A DNA stretch of 64,000 nucleotides from Bacillus sp. MM2020_4 (GCF_011250555.1 NZ_JAANMZ010000007.1:1-64000), one strand, 5' to 3'; positions 53,851 through 62,876 are shown, counted from the stretch's first letter. The notes: generated by a model not told the origin, from the sequence alone. Translations and numbers: made by a program.

Positions 53851-54520
53851 TATTTTTCGTTCCTTTCGTCTTTGATCGACATATAACAATCATCATTGCG
53901 CAGCCGATATATCCGAACCCAACTGAACCAGCTAAAATTTCATAGGAATCCCTTACTGAATCAGGATTGGTAAAAATCTTGTGCATGATGACTATCATAA
54001 TGATATAGGCAATGATGACCATTCCAATTCCGAGGACACTTGCCCAAACATAAGCCTTCGCCGTTTTGATTTCCCGGTTTAATATTTTTGGTGATGAGAG
54101 GATAAATAGGAGTACTGACAAAATAGAGATAATAATCAAATACTCTAGTAATGAAAACGAGAAGTAATGAACCTCTTCGACAATTGTTCCCTCTTCTACA
54201 CCAGCTGTATACAAAATATTTGCGGTTAAAAAAAGCAGGATGCTAACTAGGATACAATAAACGGAGCTGAAAATCCCCATCTGCCTGTTGAGCCTTATGT
54301 TATTTCGCAGCCAAAATCCATAAATAAAAAGACCTAAACTTACCAATAGCACAATAGACACTGAAATAAGTAAAGACTGATTTGGGATAACCTTTGAATA
54401 TTGAAAGCAGACTAATGCGAAAAAAGCCGTAATGGCAAATAAAACCACATTTATGAAAAGTATATTTTTCTTTAATGGATCGTTTGGGGATGTAGACGTT
54501 TTTGATTGCTTTGTTTTCAT
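53843..54520 (-). CDS. Polytopic membrane protein, candidate immunity protein
   Basis: A 225-residue protein with about six membrane spans between short charged loops and a Lys/Ser/Thr-rich N terminus. I do not recognise the family. It lies in the same operon as a putative membrane-active effector with a glycine zipper. Known pore-forming type VII toxins (TspA, TelE) have polytopic membrane immunity proteins encoded nearby, so immunity is a reasonable but unproved guess. GAGAGAAACC is the likely binding site. Confidence 0.7.
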   Translation of the reverse strand: MKTKQSKTSTSPNDPLKKNILFINVVLFAITAFFALVCFQYSKVIPNQSLLISVSIVLLVSLGLFIYGFWLRNNIRLNRQMGIFSSVYCILVSILLFLTANILYTAGVEEGTIVEEVHYFSFSLLEYLIIISILSVLLFILSSPKILNREIKTAKAYVWASVLGIGMVIIAYIIMIVIMHKIFTNPDSVRDSYEILAGSVGFGYIGCAMMIVICRSKTKGTKNNG

Positions 54521-54535
54521 CTGGTTTCTCTCTTT

Positions 54536-55288
54536 CTAAAACGCTAGTATTGTCTTAATTAATTTGTTAGGAGGACATTGAAGTAATGCGGTCATTTCCT
54601 TTTCTTCCGTGTATATCATTTTAACCAGTGTAAGTATACCGGAATCATTAACTATTTTCGTGATGATCGTTCCAGTCCCGCCTATTCTCTCCGTGAGAAC
54701 GGATAGACCTTCATGTTGATGGGTTGAATTTAATAAAGAAATACAAGTCTCGAAGCTTACTTGTTTAATGGTGCAAAGAACGCTGATTTTGGCTATTTCA
54801 CTGTTGTTATACCAACCAAGAAGAGTATCAAATTGACTAGTAGGGAGTTGAAGCGAAAAGTATTCAAAAGGGGGTGGTGAGGTGGCCTCTTCCATGCTCA
54901 TGTTGGCTAAAAAGTCATGGGAAAAATCTTCCTCGCCCTCAAAGTGTTTTAGAGAAAAACCAATATCCTCTTTTTTTAATAGTGACCTATCCTCTTCATG
55001 TAAATAAAAAACGGACTGAATCTCTTCTTCTTGAATAATTGAGATCATGGTGTCGGCACCAAACATGGATAATAATGATTCTATAAGACTAGTATCAAAA
55101 ATAACATTTCCAAGTTCATCTGTACGAAGAAGTCCCCTTGAACGAAATCTTTCGGTAAATAGCTGCCATTCATTTTGGATCTGAACCTTTGTCCTATCAT
55201 TGAATGGATCATCTACAATTAATGGTAATGGATGATTAAAAATAAGACTTAGAAAACCTATATCATATTTTGAAAAATTATAAACCAT
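54536..55288 (-). CDS. Hypothetical protein of the type VII effector cassette
   Basis: A 250-residue cytoplasmic protein without signal peptide or membrane span. Predicted alternating strands and helices, with segments such as PLPLIVDDPFNDRTKVQIQN and LLECPPNKL-like ends, recall EspG-type secretion chaperones of Esx loci, but the similarity is too weak to assert. ATG at 55288 follows TAAGGAG at 8 bases; a GTG three codons earlier overlaps the binding site. Its position between effector and immunity candidates supports a chaperone or adaptor role. Confidence 0.7.
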   Translation of the reverse strand: MVYNFSKYDIGFLSLIFNHPLPLIVDDPFNDRTKVQIQNEWQLFTERFRSRGLLRTDELGNVIFDTSLIESLLSMFGADTMISIIQEEEIQSVFYLHEEDRSLLKKEDIGFSLKHFEGEEDFSHDFLANMSMEEATSPPPFEYFSLQLPTSQFDTLLGWYNNSEIAKISVLCTIKQVSFETCISLLNSTHQHEGLSVLTERIGGTGTIITKIVNDSGILTLVKMIYTEEKEMTALLQCPPNKLIKTILAF

Positions 55289-55323
55289 TTTCTTCACTCC
55301 TTACTGGTTGTTACGAACCATTA

Positions 55324-56403
55324 CTAGCCTGCACCTGTTACTGGCTTTGGTTTATCCTTGAATAAACTCCCGAACCACCTTGATGCACCATTGGCTGCAT
55401 GTCCAACGGCATCAACCCCTATTTCAACGCCATCCCCAATGACATCCAATGTTGACTTTTTATTTTTGCCAGAACCCCATATGTTTAAATTTAAACCCTT
55501 GTCGATGACATAGGAACTAATTGCTGCAACTCCGGCACCAACGACAGCACCAACGGCTGTCCCAACTCCCGGTGCAATGACCGTCCCGATTGCAGCCCCG
55601 AATTTTGCTCCGACAACTGCTACAGCAGCCACTTCTGCACCTTTCACCCCAGCGTTGATCACTTTTCTTTTTGTTGACACAGTATTATCTGTTGTGAGTT
55701 CTTTATACACTTGAGCAGCGCCGGTGATTAATGCTCCTGCCACTCCTACCTTCCCAGCAATTTTTAAACCTTTATCTATATTTACTAGTTTTGACACATT
55801 GGGATATCTGCCGTTTTTGACGTTTTCTATCGTGTATCTTCTCGCTAGTCCCTCGCCGCCTTTATAAAATTCACTATTCAAAACCTTGAGGTATCTATCA
55901 TCCTTAAAAAACTTTGGCATCTTGTAATATTTCGAGACTAAGGAAGCAGAGAAGCCTCCTAAAAGCAGCTCGCTGGCGAGTCCGCCTTCATCATTTGTAA
56001 GGGCTTCAATAATGCCGTTACGCCATTGTTCCCATTGACTATCAGATTTAGACGCATGTTTCTGCCTGGCAGCAGCACCGCCCATTTGACTGTCCATAAT
56101 GATACGATCGATCCCGAGCAAAGCTGCAGCCTTGCCATCTACTTTTCTTTCAGCTGATATGTATTGGTTAATCGATTCCTCCATGAAGGACTTCAGTTTG
56201 TTTATTTGACTTTCAGCGTCTTGAATATCCTGAGCAATTGTGTTCAGTTTTTGCCCAATAGATCTTCGGGACAGGATTTTACTGCTGATTTGATTCCTTA
56301 ATGAGGACACACTTTGTTTAACATCTGAAATACTTGATTTACCTCTTTCTAAATTGCTTTGATAACCTTTTATCGTACTTACGTTTATTTTGATTGGATC
56401 CAA
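55324..56403 (-). CDS. Putative type VII effector with glycine-zipper domain
   Basis: A 359-residue protein when started at TTG 56403, which has GAGAGGGG seven bases upstream; an ATG at 56463 would add 20 residues but has a poor binding site. Residues 1-90 are a helical, LXG-like targeting region (IKINVSTIKGYQSNLERGK). A hydrophobic Gly/Ala/Val-rich stretch at about 252-302, including FGAAIGTVIAPGVGTAVGAV, repeats small residues every four positions as in glycine zippers that insert into membranes. A lysine-rich tail follows. No enzymatic motif is seen. It resembles in layout pore-forming type VII toxins such as TelE and TspA. Confidence 0.72.
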   Translation of the reverse strand: MDPIKINVSTIKGYQSNLERGKSSISDVKQSVSSLRNQISSKILSRRSIGQKLNTIAQDIQDAESQINKLKSFMEESINQYISAERKVDGKAAALLGIDRIIMDSQMGGAAARQKHASKSDSQWEQWRNGIIEALTNDEGGLASELLLGGFSASLVSKYYKMPKFFKDDRYLKVLNSEFYKGGEGLARRYTIENVKNGRYPNVSKLVNIDKGLKIAGKVGVAGALITGAAQVYKELTTDNTVSTKRKVINAGVKGAEVAAVAVVGAKFGAAIGTVIAPGVGTAVGAVVGAGVAAISSYVIDKGLNLNIWGSGKNKKSTLDVIGDGVEIGVDAVGHAANGASRWFGSLFKDKPKPVTGAG

Positions 56404-56482
56404 AGAAATCCCCTCTCTAAGCAAATCATGTATTTTGTGGTACCGAGAAATATAGTGCACCATTCGTCCAGCTAATTTCCTC

Positions 56483-56770
56483 TTATAGTGATTTTGCAGC
56501 CGCCTTTTCTTTCGCTATTTTTTCATTTCTAATTTCATGTGTAGTGCGGACAATATCTCCACCAATCTCATCTAGCGTTTGCGATATCGAATAAAATTTC
56601 CTACTAAGATGGTCAATCGCATTGTTTATGTACGTTACTTCCGTTGCCTGCCAATGGACAGTTAAATTGCCTTTATAGGTTTCCATGCTCTTTTTTATAT
56701 CTCGAAGTGTATCTGCATATTGGCTTAACCTTCTCGCCTGTGAGACAGCCTGGTCAACATCAAATCCCAT
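56483..56770 (-). CDS. Small helical WXG100-like partner protein
   Basis: A 95-residue, all-helical protein with a Trp40 turn (TVHWQATEV) separating two long helices, as in WXG100 and Lap-type effector partners. The heptad-rich sequence ARRLSQYADTLRDIKKSME supports a helical hairpin. GAGAGGTGACC precedes ATG 56770. First gene of the cassette; it probably binds the N-terminal helices of the downstream effector to form the secretion signal. Confidence 0.78.
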   Translation of the reverse strand: MGFDVDQAVSQARRLSQYADTLRDIKKSMETYKGNLTVHWQATEVTYINNAIDHLSRKFYSISQTLDEIGGDIVRTTHEIRNEKIAKEKAAAKSL

Positions 56771-56919
56771 ATGGTCACCTCTCTATTAATTAAAAAAACC
56801 GCTGCGTAATTTATTTAAATGGTGGTAAAAGATGGAACTATCAAGATTATAAGAAAACTACACCCTTTTGTCACGGGGTCAATAACAAAATGGTGCTTTA
56901 GGATGAGTATTCAAAAAAG

Positions 56920-56947
56920 GAAGCAGGGGACGGTTCTTTTGCTTCAA
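56920..56947. repeat. Dispersed palindromic repeat (GGGACGGTTCT family)
   Basis: GAAGCAGGGGACGGTTCTTT, then TGCTTC; the ends GAAGCA and TGCTTC pair. It lies between the type VII cassette and the methionine operon. Confidence 0.8.
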
Positions 56948-57028
56948 AAAGTTTCTAAAACCCACTTTATAGATTGATATAATAGGGATGGAAGCGTTTT
57001 ATTGTGGTAGAATACTATTTTCTGATGA

Positions 57029-57057
57029 TTGACAAAATAAACATAGATGAGTAATAT
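57029..57057 (+). promoter_or_regulatory. Sigma-A promoter of the metNIQ operon
   Basis: TTGACA (perfect -35), a 17-base spacer and TAATAT. Transcription would start near 57064, twenty bases before the SAM riboswitch. Confidence 0.85.
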
Positions 57058-57084
57058 CTAAACTATCTTATTAAACTCAATTTA

Positions 57085-57244
57085 ACTTATCGAGAGCGAC
57101 CGAGGGACTAGGCCCTATGACGTCCGGCAACCCCCACTTCGGGAAGGTGCCAATTCCTGCAGAATGACCTCCATTCTGAAAGATAAGTCGAAATATTTCT
57201 TTGTATTTCGATGCCCCTTTCAGGTGAAAGGGGCATTTTATTAT
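57085..57244 (+). ncRNA. SAM-I (S-box) riboswitch with terminator
   Basis: P1 pairs ACTTATC with GATAAGT (57182-57188). Inside are GAGAGCGACCGAGGGACTAG, GCCCTATGACGTCCGGCAACC, GGTGCCAATTCC and the remaining core in the right order. The terminator TGCCCCTTTC/GAAAGGGGCA followed by TTTTATT lies at 57212-57244. High SAM would stop transcription of the methionine importer genes. Confidence 0.95.
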
Positions 57245-57267
57245 TTTTTAAAAATAATGACAATAAG

Positions 57268-57330
57268 AAATGCGCAAGCGCCCTGGTTAGCGGCGCTGGA
57301 GCTGGACAATTCTCAAAATTGAAAATCTTA
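57268..57330. repeat. Likely dispersed repeat (GCGCAAGCGCCCTGG type)
   Basis: TGCGCAAGCGCCCTGGTTAG, CGGCGCTGGAGCTGGACAAT and TCTCAAAATTGAAA resemble a repeat I recall from intergenic regions of Bacillus genomes. Only one copy is in this window, so its repeat nature is not shown here. It is partly self-complementary (GCGC-type stems). Confidence 0.4.
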
Positions 57331-57363
57331 TACTTTCTAATCTTTTGAAAAAGAGGTCATCCT

Positions 57364-58377
57364 ATGATTGAAATTCAGAATCTTACAAAGATTTACAAAA
57401 CAAAGCATGGCACGGTTAAGGGTGTCGATGAGGTATCATTAACCATTCAAAAAGGCGAAATCTACGGGATAGTCGGCTATTCCGGTGCCGGAAAAAGTTC
57501 GCTCTTGCGTTGTATCAATTTGCTAGAGCGGCCTACTACAGGCACTATTACCGTCGATGGAACTGACCTTACCTCATTAAAAGGCGAGAAGCTTCGCTTA
57601 GCGAGGTTAAAAATCGGGATGATTTTTCAACACTTTTATTTAATCAGTCAAAAAACCGTGTTTGAGAATATTGCTTTTTCCCTGAAGGCTGCCAACTATC
57701 CAAAGAGTGAAATCAAAGAACGGGTCGAGGAACTGCTTGCAACCGTGGGATTGACGGATAAACGGGATGTGTATCCGGCGCAATTGAGCGGCGGGCAAAA
57801 ACAACGGGTGGGAATTGCGCGGGCACTCGCCAATAATCCCAAGGTACTCTTGTGTGATGAAGCCACTTCTGCACTGGATCCAACGACCACCAAATCGATT
57901 TTGACTCTATTGAAAAAAATCAATAAAGAACTCGATATCACCATTGTCTTAATCACCCATGAGATGAATGTGGTTAAGGAAATTTGCCACCGGATGGCGA
58001 TTATGCAAGAGGGACGGGTCATGGAGGAGGGACCGGTTTATGACTTATTTGCCAGCCCTCAGGCCGCACTGACAAAAGAGTTTATCGAAAGTGTTGTTTC
58101 CTTTGATGTTCCGGAGGCTATTTTAAAAAATTGCCAGGGTCCTATCATTAAAGTGACCTTCAAAGGAAAAGTCGCAGGCGAGGGCGTCATTTCCGACATG
58201 CTGCAGCAATTTAAGGTAAATGGGAACTTCCTTCATGGTTCGATTGAGTACATTCAGGAATTGCCGCTTGGTATCTTTATTATGGAACTGAATGGCCAGA
58301 AGGAGGAAGTACGTACGGCACTTCGGTATATCGAGGACCGTGCAGCGCAAGTGGAGGTGTTACGTGATGGGTATTGA
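57364..58377 (+). CDS. metN: Methionine ABC importer ATPase MetN
   Basis: A 337-residue ATPase. Walker A GYSGAGKSS, signature LSGGQKQR and Walker B LLCDEATSALDP are followed by the C-terminal NIL domain (about 260-335), which binds methionine and inhibits transport. Control by the SAM-I riboswitch and linkage to metI and metQ confirm the assignment. It overlaps metI by 11 bases. Confidence 0.95.
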   Translation: MIEIQNLTKIYKTKHGTVKGVDEVSLTIQKGEIYGIVGYSGAGKSSLLRCINLLERPTTGTITVDGTDLTSLKGEKLRLARLKIGMIFQHFYLISQKTVFENIAFSLKAANYPKSEIKERVEELLATVGLTDKRDVYPAQLSGGQKQRVGIARALANNPKVLLCDEATSALDPTTTKSILTLLKKINKELDITIVLITHEMNVVKEICHRMAIMQEGRVMEEGPVYDLFASPQAALTKEFIESVVSFDVPEAILKNCQGPIIKVTFKGKVAGEGVISDMLQQFKVNGNFLHGSIEYIQELPLGIFIMELNGQKEEVRTALRYIEDRAAQVEVLRDGY

Positions 58378-59041
58378 TTTTAATCATCTGATCGAACTGA
58401 TCCCCGATATCAATACAGCCTTTTTACAGACGATTTATATGATTGCTATTTCACTGGCGATTGCGATTATCATCGGTTTGCCTGTGGGGATTCTCTTATA
58501 TGTCACTGATAAAGGTCTGTTTTTGCAAAATGGTGCAGTCCAGGTTTGCATGGGCTTTCTCGTCAATTTAATCCGATCGATTCCGTTTATTATCCTGTTG
58601 GTCGCGTTAATTCCGCTAACGAACTTTATCGTTGGAACAACGATTGGACCAACCGCGGCAAGTGTTTCACTATCCGTGGCAGCCATTCCTTTTTTTGCCC
58701 GAATTGTTGAGACAGCGTTACGGGAGATTGATAAGGGCGTCATTGAAGCGGCGATTGCTGCCGGTGCTACCCCATGGATGATCATTAAAGATGTCCTGCT
58801 CCTTGAGGCAAGGTCGGGGATTATCTCAGGGATTACATTAACCCTCATTAGTTTAATTGGCTTTTCAGCAATGGCCGGCACAGTCGGCGGCGGTGGAATC
58901 GGGGATTTAGCGATTCGCTTTGGCTACTATCGCTATGACAACACCATCATGATTGCCACTGTTGTCATATTAATTGTCTTAGTTCAGTTTGTTCAGCTTC
59001 TTGGGGATTTTATTGCCAAAGCGGTTGATAAAAGAAAATAG
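58367..59041 (+). CDS. metI: Methionine ABC importer permease MetI
   Basis: A 224-residue permease with five spans and the EAA-type loop EAAIAAGATPWMIIKDVLL. ATG at 58367 lies inside the end of metN with GGAGGTG upstream. LIGFSAMAGTVGGGGIGDLA is characteristic of MetI. Confidence 0.95.
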   Translation: MGIDFNHLIELIPDINTAFLQTIYMIAISLAIAIIIGLPVGILLYVTDKGLFLQNGAVQVCMGFLVNLIRSIPFIILLVALIPLTNFIVGTTIGPTAASVSLSVAAIPFFARIVETALREIDKGVIEAAIAAGATPWMIIKDVLLLEARSGIISGITLTLISLIGFSAMAGTVGGGGIGDLAIRFGYYRYDNTIMIATVVILIVLVQFVQLLGDFIAKAVDKRK

Positions 59042-59058
59042 GAAAGAAGGAAATGATG

Positions 59059-59889
59059 ATGAAAAAATGGTTTTTAGCAATGGTTTTACTTTTAGTCGTT
59101 GGAGCATTAGCAGCTTGCGGCGGCAGTTCCGAAAGCAAGGACAAGGCAAGTGCCAAATCGAAGGATATAAAATTTGGGGCTACTGCTGGTCCGTATAGTG
59201 ATATGTTGAAGAAAGCAATTGTACCAGGATTAGAGAAAAAGGGCTATAAAGTGGAGGTTGTCGAGTTTAGTGACTATATTCAACCAGACAAAGCATTAGA
59301 TAATGGCGATATTCAAGCCAACCTATTCCAAAACTCAATCTACCTGGCAAGTTTTGCGAAAGAAAATAACATGGATTTATCTCCTTTGATTTCGGTTCCA
59401 ACAGCACCAATGGGGATTTTTTCAAAAAAATATAAATCATTAGATGAAGTAAAGGATGGGTCTACGGTGACCCTACCGAATGACCCAACGAATGCGGCGC
59501 GCGCGTTGAATACTCTCCGCGATGAAGGTTTGATTAAAATCAATGAAAAAGCCGATCCGATTACTGTATCAGAGAAGGACATTACGGAAAACAAGAAAAA
59601 CTTGAAATTCCAGCCGATTGAAGCAGGTCAACTGCCTCGTTCTGTTGACAGTGCCGATTTAGCTGCTGTTCCTGGAAACTTCGCCTTGGCTGCTAAGATG
59701 GACTTGCTTGACGCAATAGCGCTTGAAAATATGCTTAATCCATATCGCAATGTCGTTGCTGTCAAAACAGAAAATAAAGATACCCAGCTGGCAAAGGATA
59801 TTAAAGCCGTTGTCGAATCTGCAGAGTTCGAAAAAATCATCGACGACCAATTCAAAGGATTTGGAAAACCGGACTGGATGAAAAAGTAA
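59059..59889 (+). CDS. metQ: Methionine-binding lipoprotein MetQ
   Basis: A 276-residue lipoprotein of the NlpA family, lipid-anchored at Cys20 (LAAC). Ligand-site blocks GATAGPYSDMLKKAI and YIQPDKALDNGDIQANLFQN are typical. Three ATG codons follow each other at 59053, 59056 and 59059; the third has the best spacing (8 bases) to GAAGG. It delivers L- or D-methionine to MetNI. Confidence 0.94.
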   Translation: MKKWFLAMVLLLVVGALAACGGSSESKDKASAKSKDIKFGATAGPYSDMLKKAIVPGLEKKGYKVEVVEFSDYIQPDKALDNGDIQANLFQNSIYLASFAKENNMDLSPLISVPTAPMGIFSKKYKSLDEVKDGSTVTLPNDPTNAARALNTLRDEGLIKINEKADPITVSEKDITENKKNLKFQPIEAGQLPRSVDSADLAAVPGNFALAAKMDLLDAIALENMLNPYRNVVAVKTENKDTQLAKDIKAVVESAEFEKIIDDQFKGFGKPDWMKK

Positions 59890-59924
59890 AGACAACCCCT
59901 TATTCTTATTGAATACCAAACTAT

Positions 59925-59958
59925 AAAAGCTCTTCTCATCATGAGAGGAGCTTTTCAC
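59925..59958 (+). terminator. Terminator of the metNIQ operon
   Basis: AAAAGCTC-TTCTCAT pairs with ATGAGA-GGAGCTTTT, followed by a weak T-rich end. Confidence 0.8.
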
Positions 59959-59998
59959 ATCTATTGTAATCGTAAATCCAGTGTATAAGTTAGTAAGG

Positions 59999-60013
59999 GT
60001 GTCAGGCACCATG
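59999..60013. repeat. Dispersed palindrome GGTGTCAGGCACC at a stop codon
   Basis: GGTGTCAGGCACCAT on the minus strand supplies Gly-Ala-stop of the DUF6376 lipoprotein gene, exactly as at the flavodoxin gene. Confidence 0.75.
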
Positions 60014-60484
60014 TGAAGCGTTGAGCGTTTCCTTTACCTGGGTGCCTAGTCGATTGAGTTGTTCGATGATGTGGGTGATTTCTTGAATGGGCTGCAGGAG
60101 TTCGCCGTTTTCACGAAGGGTGGGATCGAGTCTGTCGTCTTTTATGTGATTTAGGTAAATGTCAATTTGGTTTGACAATAGATTGTTTTGTTCCATGAGC
60201 TCGTGATGGAAAGCAGCAACTGTTTCTGGTACGTCCAAGGTATTGAAGGATTCCAAGTCATCCTTCATTTGTTGAAGGGTTGTCTTAAGGTCATTTGCTG
60301 CTTGAGGGTCGTCCACAGCCTGCTGTAGGAGGACAGAGGTTTCATCGGCGAAAGTTACGACGCTGTCTAAATAATCTTTGGCATCGTTTACGTAATCAAG
60401 TGTGTCGTACGTATTGTTTAGGTAAGAACAGCCGCTTAAGAGGACTAAAAGACCAACAGAAAAAACAGTTAACCACCTTTTCAT
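60002..60484 (-). CDS. DUF6376 family lipoprotein
   Basis: A 160-residue helical lipoprotein, anchored at Cys19 (lipobox LSGC). The sequence YLNNTYDTLDYVNDAKDYLD and FNTLDVPETVAAFH are typical of the Bacillus DUF6376 group. Function unknown. Its last codons and stop (HGA-stop) come from a dispersed palindrome, suggesting the original 3' end was replaced. Confidence 0.82.
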   Translation of the reverse strand: MKRWLTVFSVGLLVLLSGCSYLNNTYDTLDYVNDAKDYLDSVVTFADETSVLLQQAVDDPQAANDLKTTLQQMKDDLESFNTLDVPETVAAFHHELMEQNNLLSNQIDIYLNHIKDDRLDPTLRENGELLQPIQEITHIIEQLNRLGTQVKETLNASHGA

Positions 60485-60661
60485 GAAAAACCCTCCGTTT
60501 CATTATACTCGGGGAAAATTACAGGCATAGTGAAGAAATGAATAGATTGGTATTATCACTATCATATGTGGGAACTTCTGTTAAGTTTCGTGTTTTGCAA
60601 CAGATTATTCTTTCGTCATAGGTAAAAATCTTTTAACATATATGCAAAGGAATAATATCCT

Positions 60662-60683
60662 AAATGGTGTCAGGCACCATTTA
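60662..60683. repeat. Dispersed palindrome GGTGTCAGGCACC, third copy
   Basis: AAATGGTGTCAGGCACCATTT is a perfect palindrome around the central TCAGG. It lies just before the kynU ribosome binding site. Confidence 0.8.
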
Positions 60684-60705
60684 GCTTTAGGAAAGGAGGA
60701 CTACG

Positions 60706-61989
60706 ATGGAGGCAAATTTCTTACCAACTGCGGAATTTGCAAAACAATTAGATCAAGAGGATCCTCTTTCACGTTTCCGTGAGGAGTTTTATTTAAAGCC
60801 AGGTATGATTTATATGGATGGGAACTCCTTAGGACTTCTTTCGAGGAGGGCTGAAAAAACGCTCTTAGAATCCTTAGAGGATTGGAAGCAATACGGGATT
60901 GATGGCTGGACAAGGGGGAACCATCCATGGTTCTTTATGGCGGAGCAGCTGGGAGAAAAGCTGGCACCGTTAGTTGGGGCTTCCGCTGAAGAGGTCATTG
61001 TCACGGGTTCTACCACAGTCAATTTGCACCAGCTTGTCTCAACTTTCTACAAGCCGGAAGGAAAGCGCACAAAAATCCTAGCGGATGAACTCACATTTCC
61101 ATCTGATATTTATGCATTACAAAGCCAGCTAAAAATTCATGGCTACGATCCGAATACACATCTCGTCCGTGTGAAAAGCCGCGATGGTCGCACTATAGAA
61201 GAAGATGACATGATCGATGCGATGAACGATGAGATTGCGCTGATCGTCCTGCCGACAGTGCTGTATCGCAGCGGTCAAATAATAGACATGAAACGATTAA
61301 CGAAAGAGGCGCATAAACGAGGGATTTTAATCGGCTTTGACGGCTGTCACTCCGTTGGTTCGGTTCCTCATTTCTTCAGCAAATGGGAGGTTGATTTCGC
61401 GTTTTGGTGCAATTATAAATATGTTAACGGAGGACCTGGCGGGGTGGGCAGTATTTTTGTGAATCGCAAGCATTTTGGAAAAATGCCCGGTCTTGCCGGC
61501 TGGTTTAGTTCGAATAAAGACAAACAATTCGACATGGAGCATACCTTAACACCAGCTCACTCGGCAGGGGCGTTCCAAATTGGTACACCACATGTACTTA
61601 GCATGGCGCCATTAATCGGGTCGTTGGAAATGATTACAGAGGCTGGCATTCAGAATATCCGTGAAAAATCGCTTAAAATCACTCAGTATTTAATGGATGT
61701 AATCGATCATGAATTAGCGGGTATGAGCATTTTCATTGGGACACCAAGAGAGGATGCGCGCCGCGGCGGACATGTAGGCCTTGAGCATCGTGAAGCCGCC
61801 CGAATTTGTAAGTCCTTGAAGGAAAATGGCATTATTCCCGATTTCCGGGCACCTAACATCATTCGCCTTGCCCCGGTGGCCCTATATACGTCCTATGTGG
61901 AAGTGTGGGAAGTTGTTCAAGCTCTAAAAAGGATTATCACTGAAAAACAATATGAGAAATTTAAAAATGAACGGGAGATCATCGCATAA
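60706..61989 (+). CDS. kynU: Kynureninase
   Basis: A 427-residue PLP enzyme that splits L-kynurenine to anthranilate and alanine. Lys238 in [12 protein letters not shown] carries the cofactor. [24 protein letters not shown] and [13 protein letters not shown] are signature blocks. GAAAGGAGGAC precedes ATG 60706. No kynA (tryptophan dioxygenase) or kynB is adjacent within the window. A repeat-derived hairpin ends the transcript. Confidence 0.95.
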   Translation: MEANFLPTAEFAKQLDQEDPLSRFREEFYLKPGMIYMDGNSLGLLSRRAEKTLLESLEDWKQYGIDGWTRGNHPWFFMAEQLGEKLAPLVGASAEEVIVTGSTTVNLHQLVSTFYKPEGKRTKILADELTFPSDIYALQSQLKIHGYDPNTHLVRVKSRDGRTIEEDDMIDAMNDEIALIVLPTVLYRSGQIIDMKRLTKEAHKRGILIGFDGCHSVGSVPHFFSKWEVDFAFWCNYKYVNGGPGGVGSIFVNRKHFGKMPGLAGWFSSNKDKQFDMEHTLTPAHSAGAFQIGTPHVLSMAPLIGSLEMITEAGIQNIREKSLKITQYLMDVIDHELAGMSIFIGTPREDARRGGHVGLEHREAARICKSLKENGIIPDFRAPNIIRLAPVALYTSYVEVWEVVQALKRIITEKQYEKFKNEREIIA

Positions 61990-61991
61990 AA

Positions 61992-62020
61992 TGAAGCAGG
62001 GAACCGTCCCCTGCTTCACC
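61992..62020. repeat. Dispersed palindromic repeat acting as convergent terminator
   Basis: TGAAGCAGGGAACCGTCCCC, then TGCTTCA; GAAGCAGGG pairs with CCCTGCTTC. It lies between the convergent kynU and TetR genes and can stop both. Confidence 0.75.
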
Positions 62021-62025
62021 CATTG

Positions 62026-62856
62026 TTAAAACCCAAAATATTGCCGAAGCAAGAAAGAGATCCATTTACAATGGGGGTGTTTACGAATATTCTCGATTAA
62101 GCCTTTCACAACCGCAGGCGGCTGCGAAGGATCCAACAGCTCTTGCCGCAGGAGGAGTAAAGACTCCTTTTCAATAGACTCTTCCATTTCTTCTATCTTT
62201 TGCTCCATTATTATACCGAGCTGTTCTTTTGTTCCTTCTTCCTGCATGGGCTTCTTAAACATTTGGCCGAGCTCTTTTGTAACAAAGGGGATAGTCATAT
62301 GTTGAGCCAGTAAGGATGTTTTTTCCACAAGCGACTCCGACAATACCTGTAAATCCAATGGTACATTATAGAAAACAAATAACTGCGAATACATATTCAT
62401 AAAGCCCTTAATCGTATACATTAAATCATATTTTGTCTCTTCGACCTCTTCAGCGTATAAACGTTCAACCAGCAGTAAGATATTGCTTTCAAGAAGTTTG
62501 TCGTAGTATTGCATTTTTAAGATCAGATCTTTGTTAAATGTTTGCGAATGCTCTTTCATGAGAACTTTGGCAAAATCAGAATGCTTTTGAAAGGCATGAT
62601 AAATGGCATAATAAAATTGATATAAAAGTTGACTGTCTTCTGTATTTCTGACTATGTAGTCAATATCCGCAATGATTTGCATCATAAATTGGTCGATTAG
62701 GGCGATGATCAATTCGTCCTTTGACTTGAAGGATAAGTAAAAGGCCCCTTTGGAAATCCCGCAATGTTCTGTTATCTGCTGAACGGATGTTGCTTCAAAC
62801 CCTTGCTTAGCAAAAAGCTCCAGCGATTTTTCCATTATTAATTGTTTTTTCACCAT
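62026..62856 (-). CDS. TetR-family repressor
   Basis: A 276-residue regulator, longer than the usual 190-220. The N-terminal helix-turn-helix (about 5-50) reads ATSVQQITEHCGISKGAFYL with FKSKDELI. The C-terminal ligand domain is unassigned. AGGAGCGACC precedes ATG 62856. It is divergent from an RND efflux gene and most likely represses it through the palindrome in the shared intergenic region. Confidence 0.9.
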   Translation of the reverse strand: MVKKQLIMEKSLELFAKQGFEATSVQQITEHCGISKGAFYLSFKSKDELIIALIDQFMMQIIADIDYIVRNTEDSQLLYQFYYAIYHAFQKHSDFAKVLMKEHSQTFNKDLILKMQYYDKLLESNILLLVERLYAEEVEETKYDLMYTIKGFMNMYSQLFVFYNVPLDLQVLSESLVEKTSLLAQHMTIPFVTKELGQMFKKPMQEEGTKEQLGIIMEQKIEEMEESIEKESLLLLRQELLDPSQPPAVVKGLIENIRKHPHCKWISFLLRQYFGF

Positions 62857-62876
62857 TTATGGTCGCTCCTATTTCA

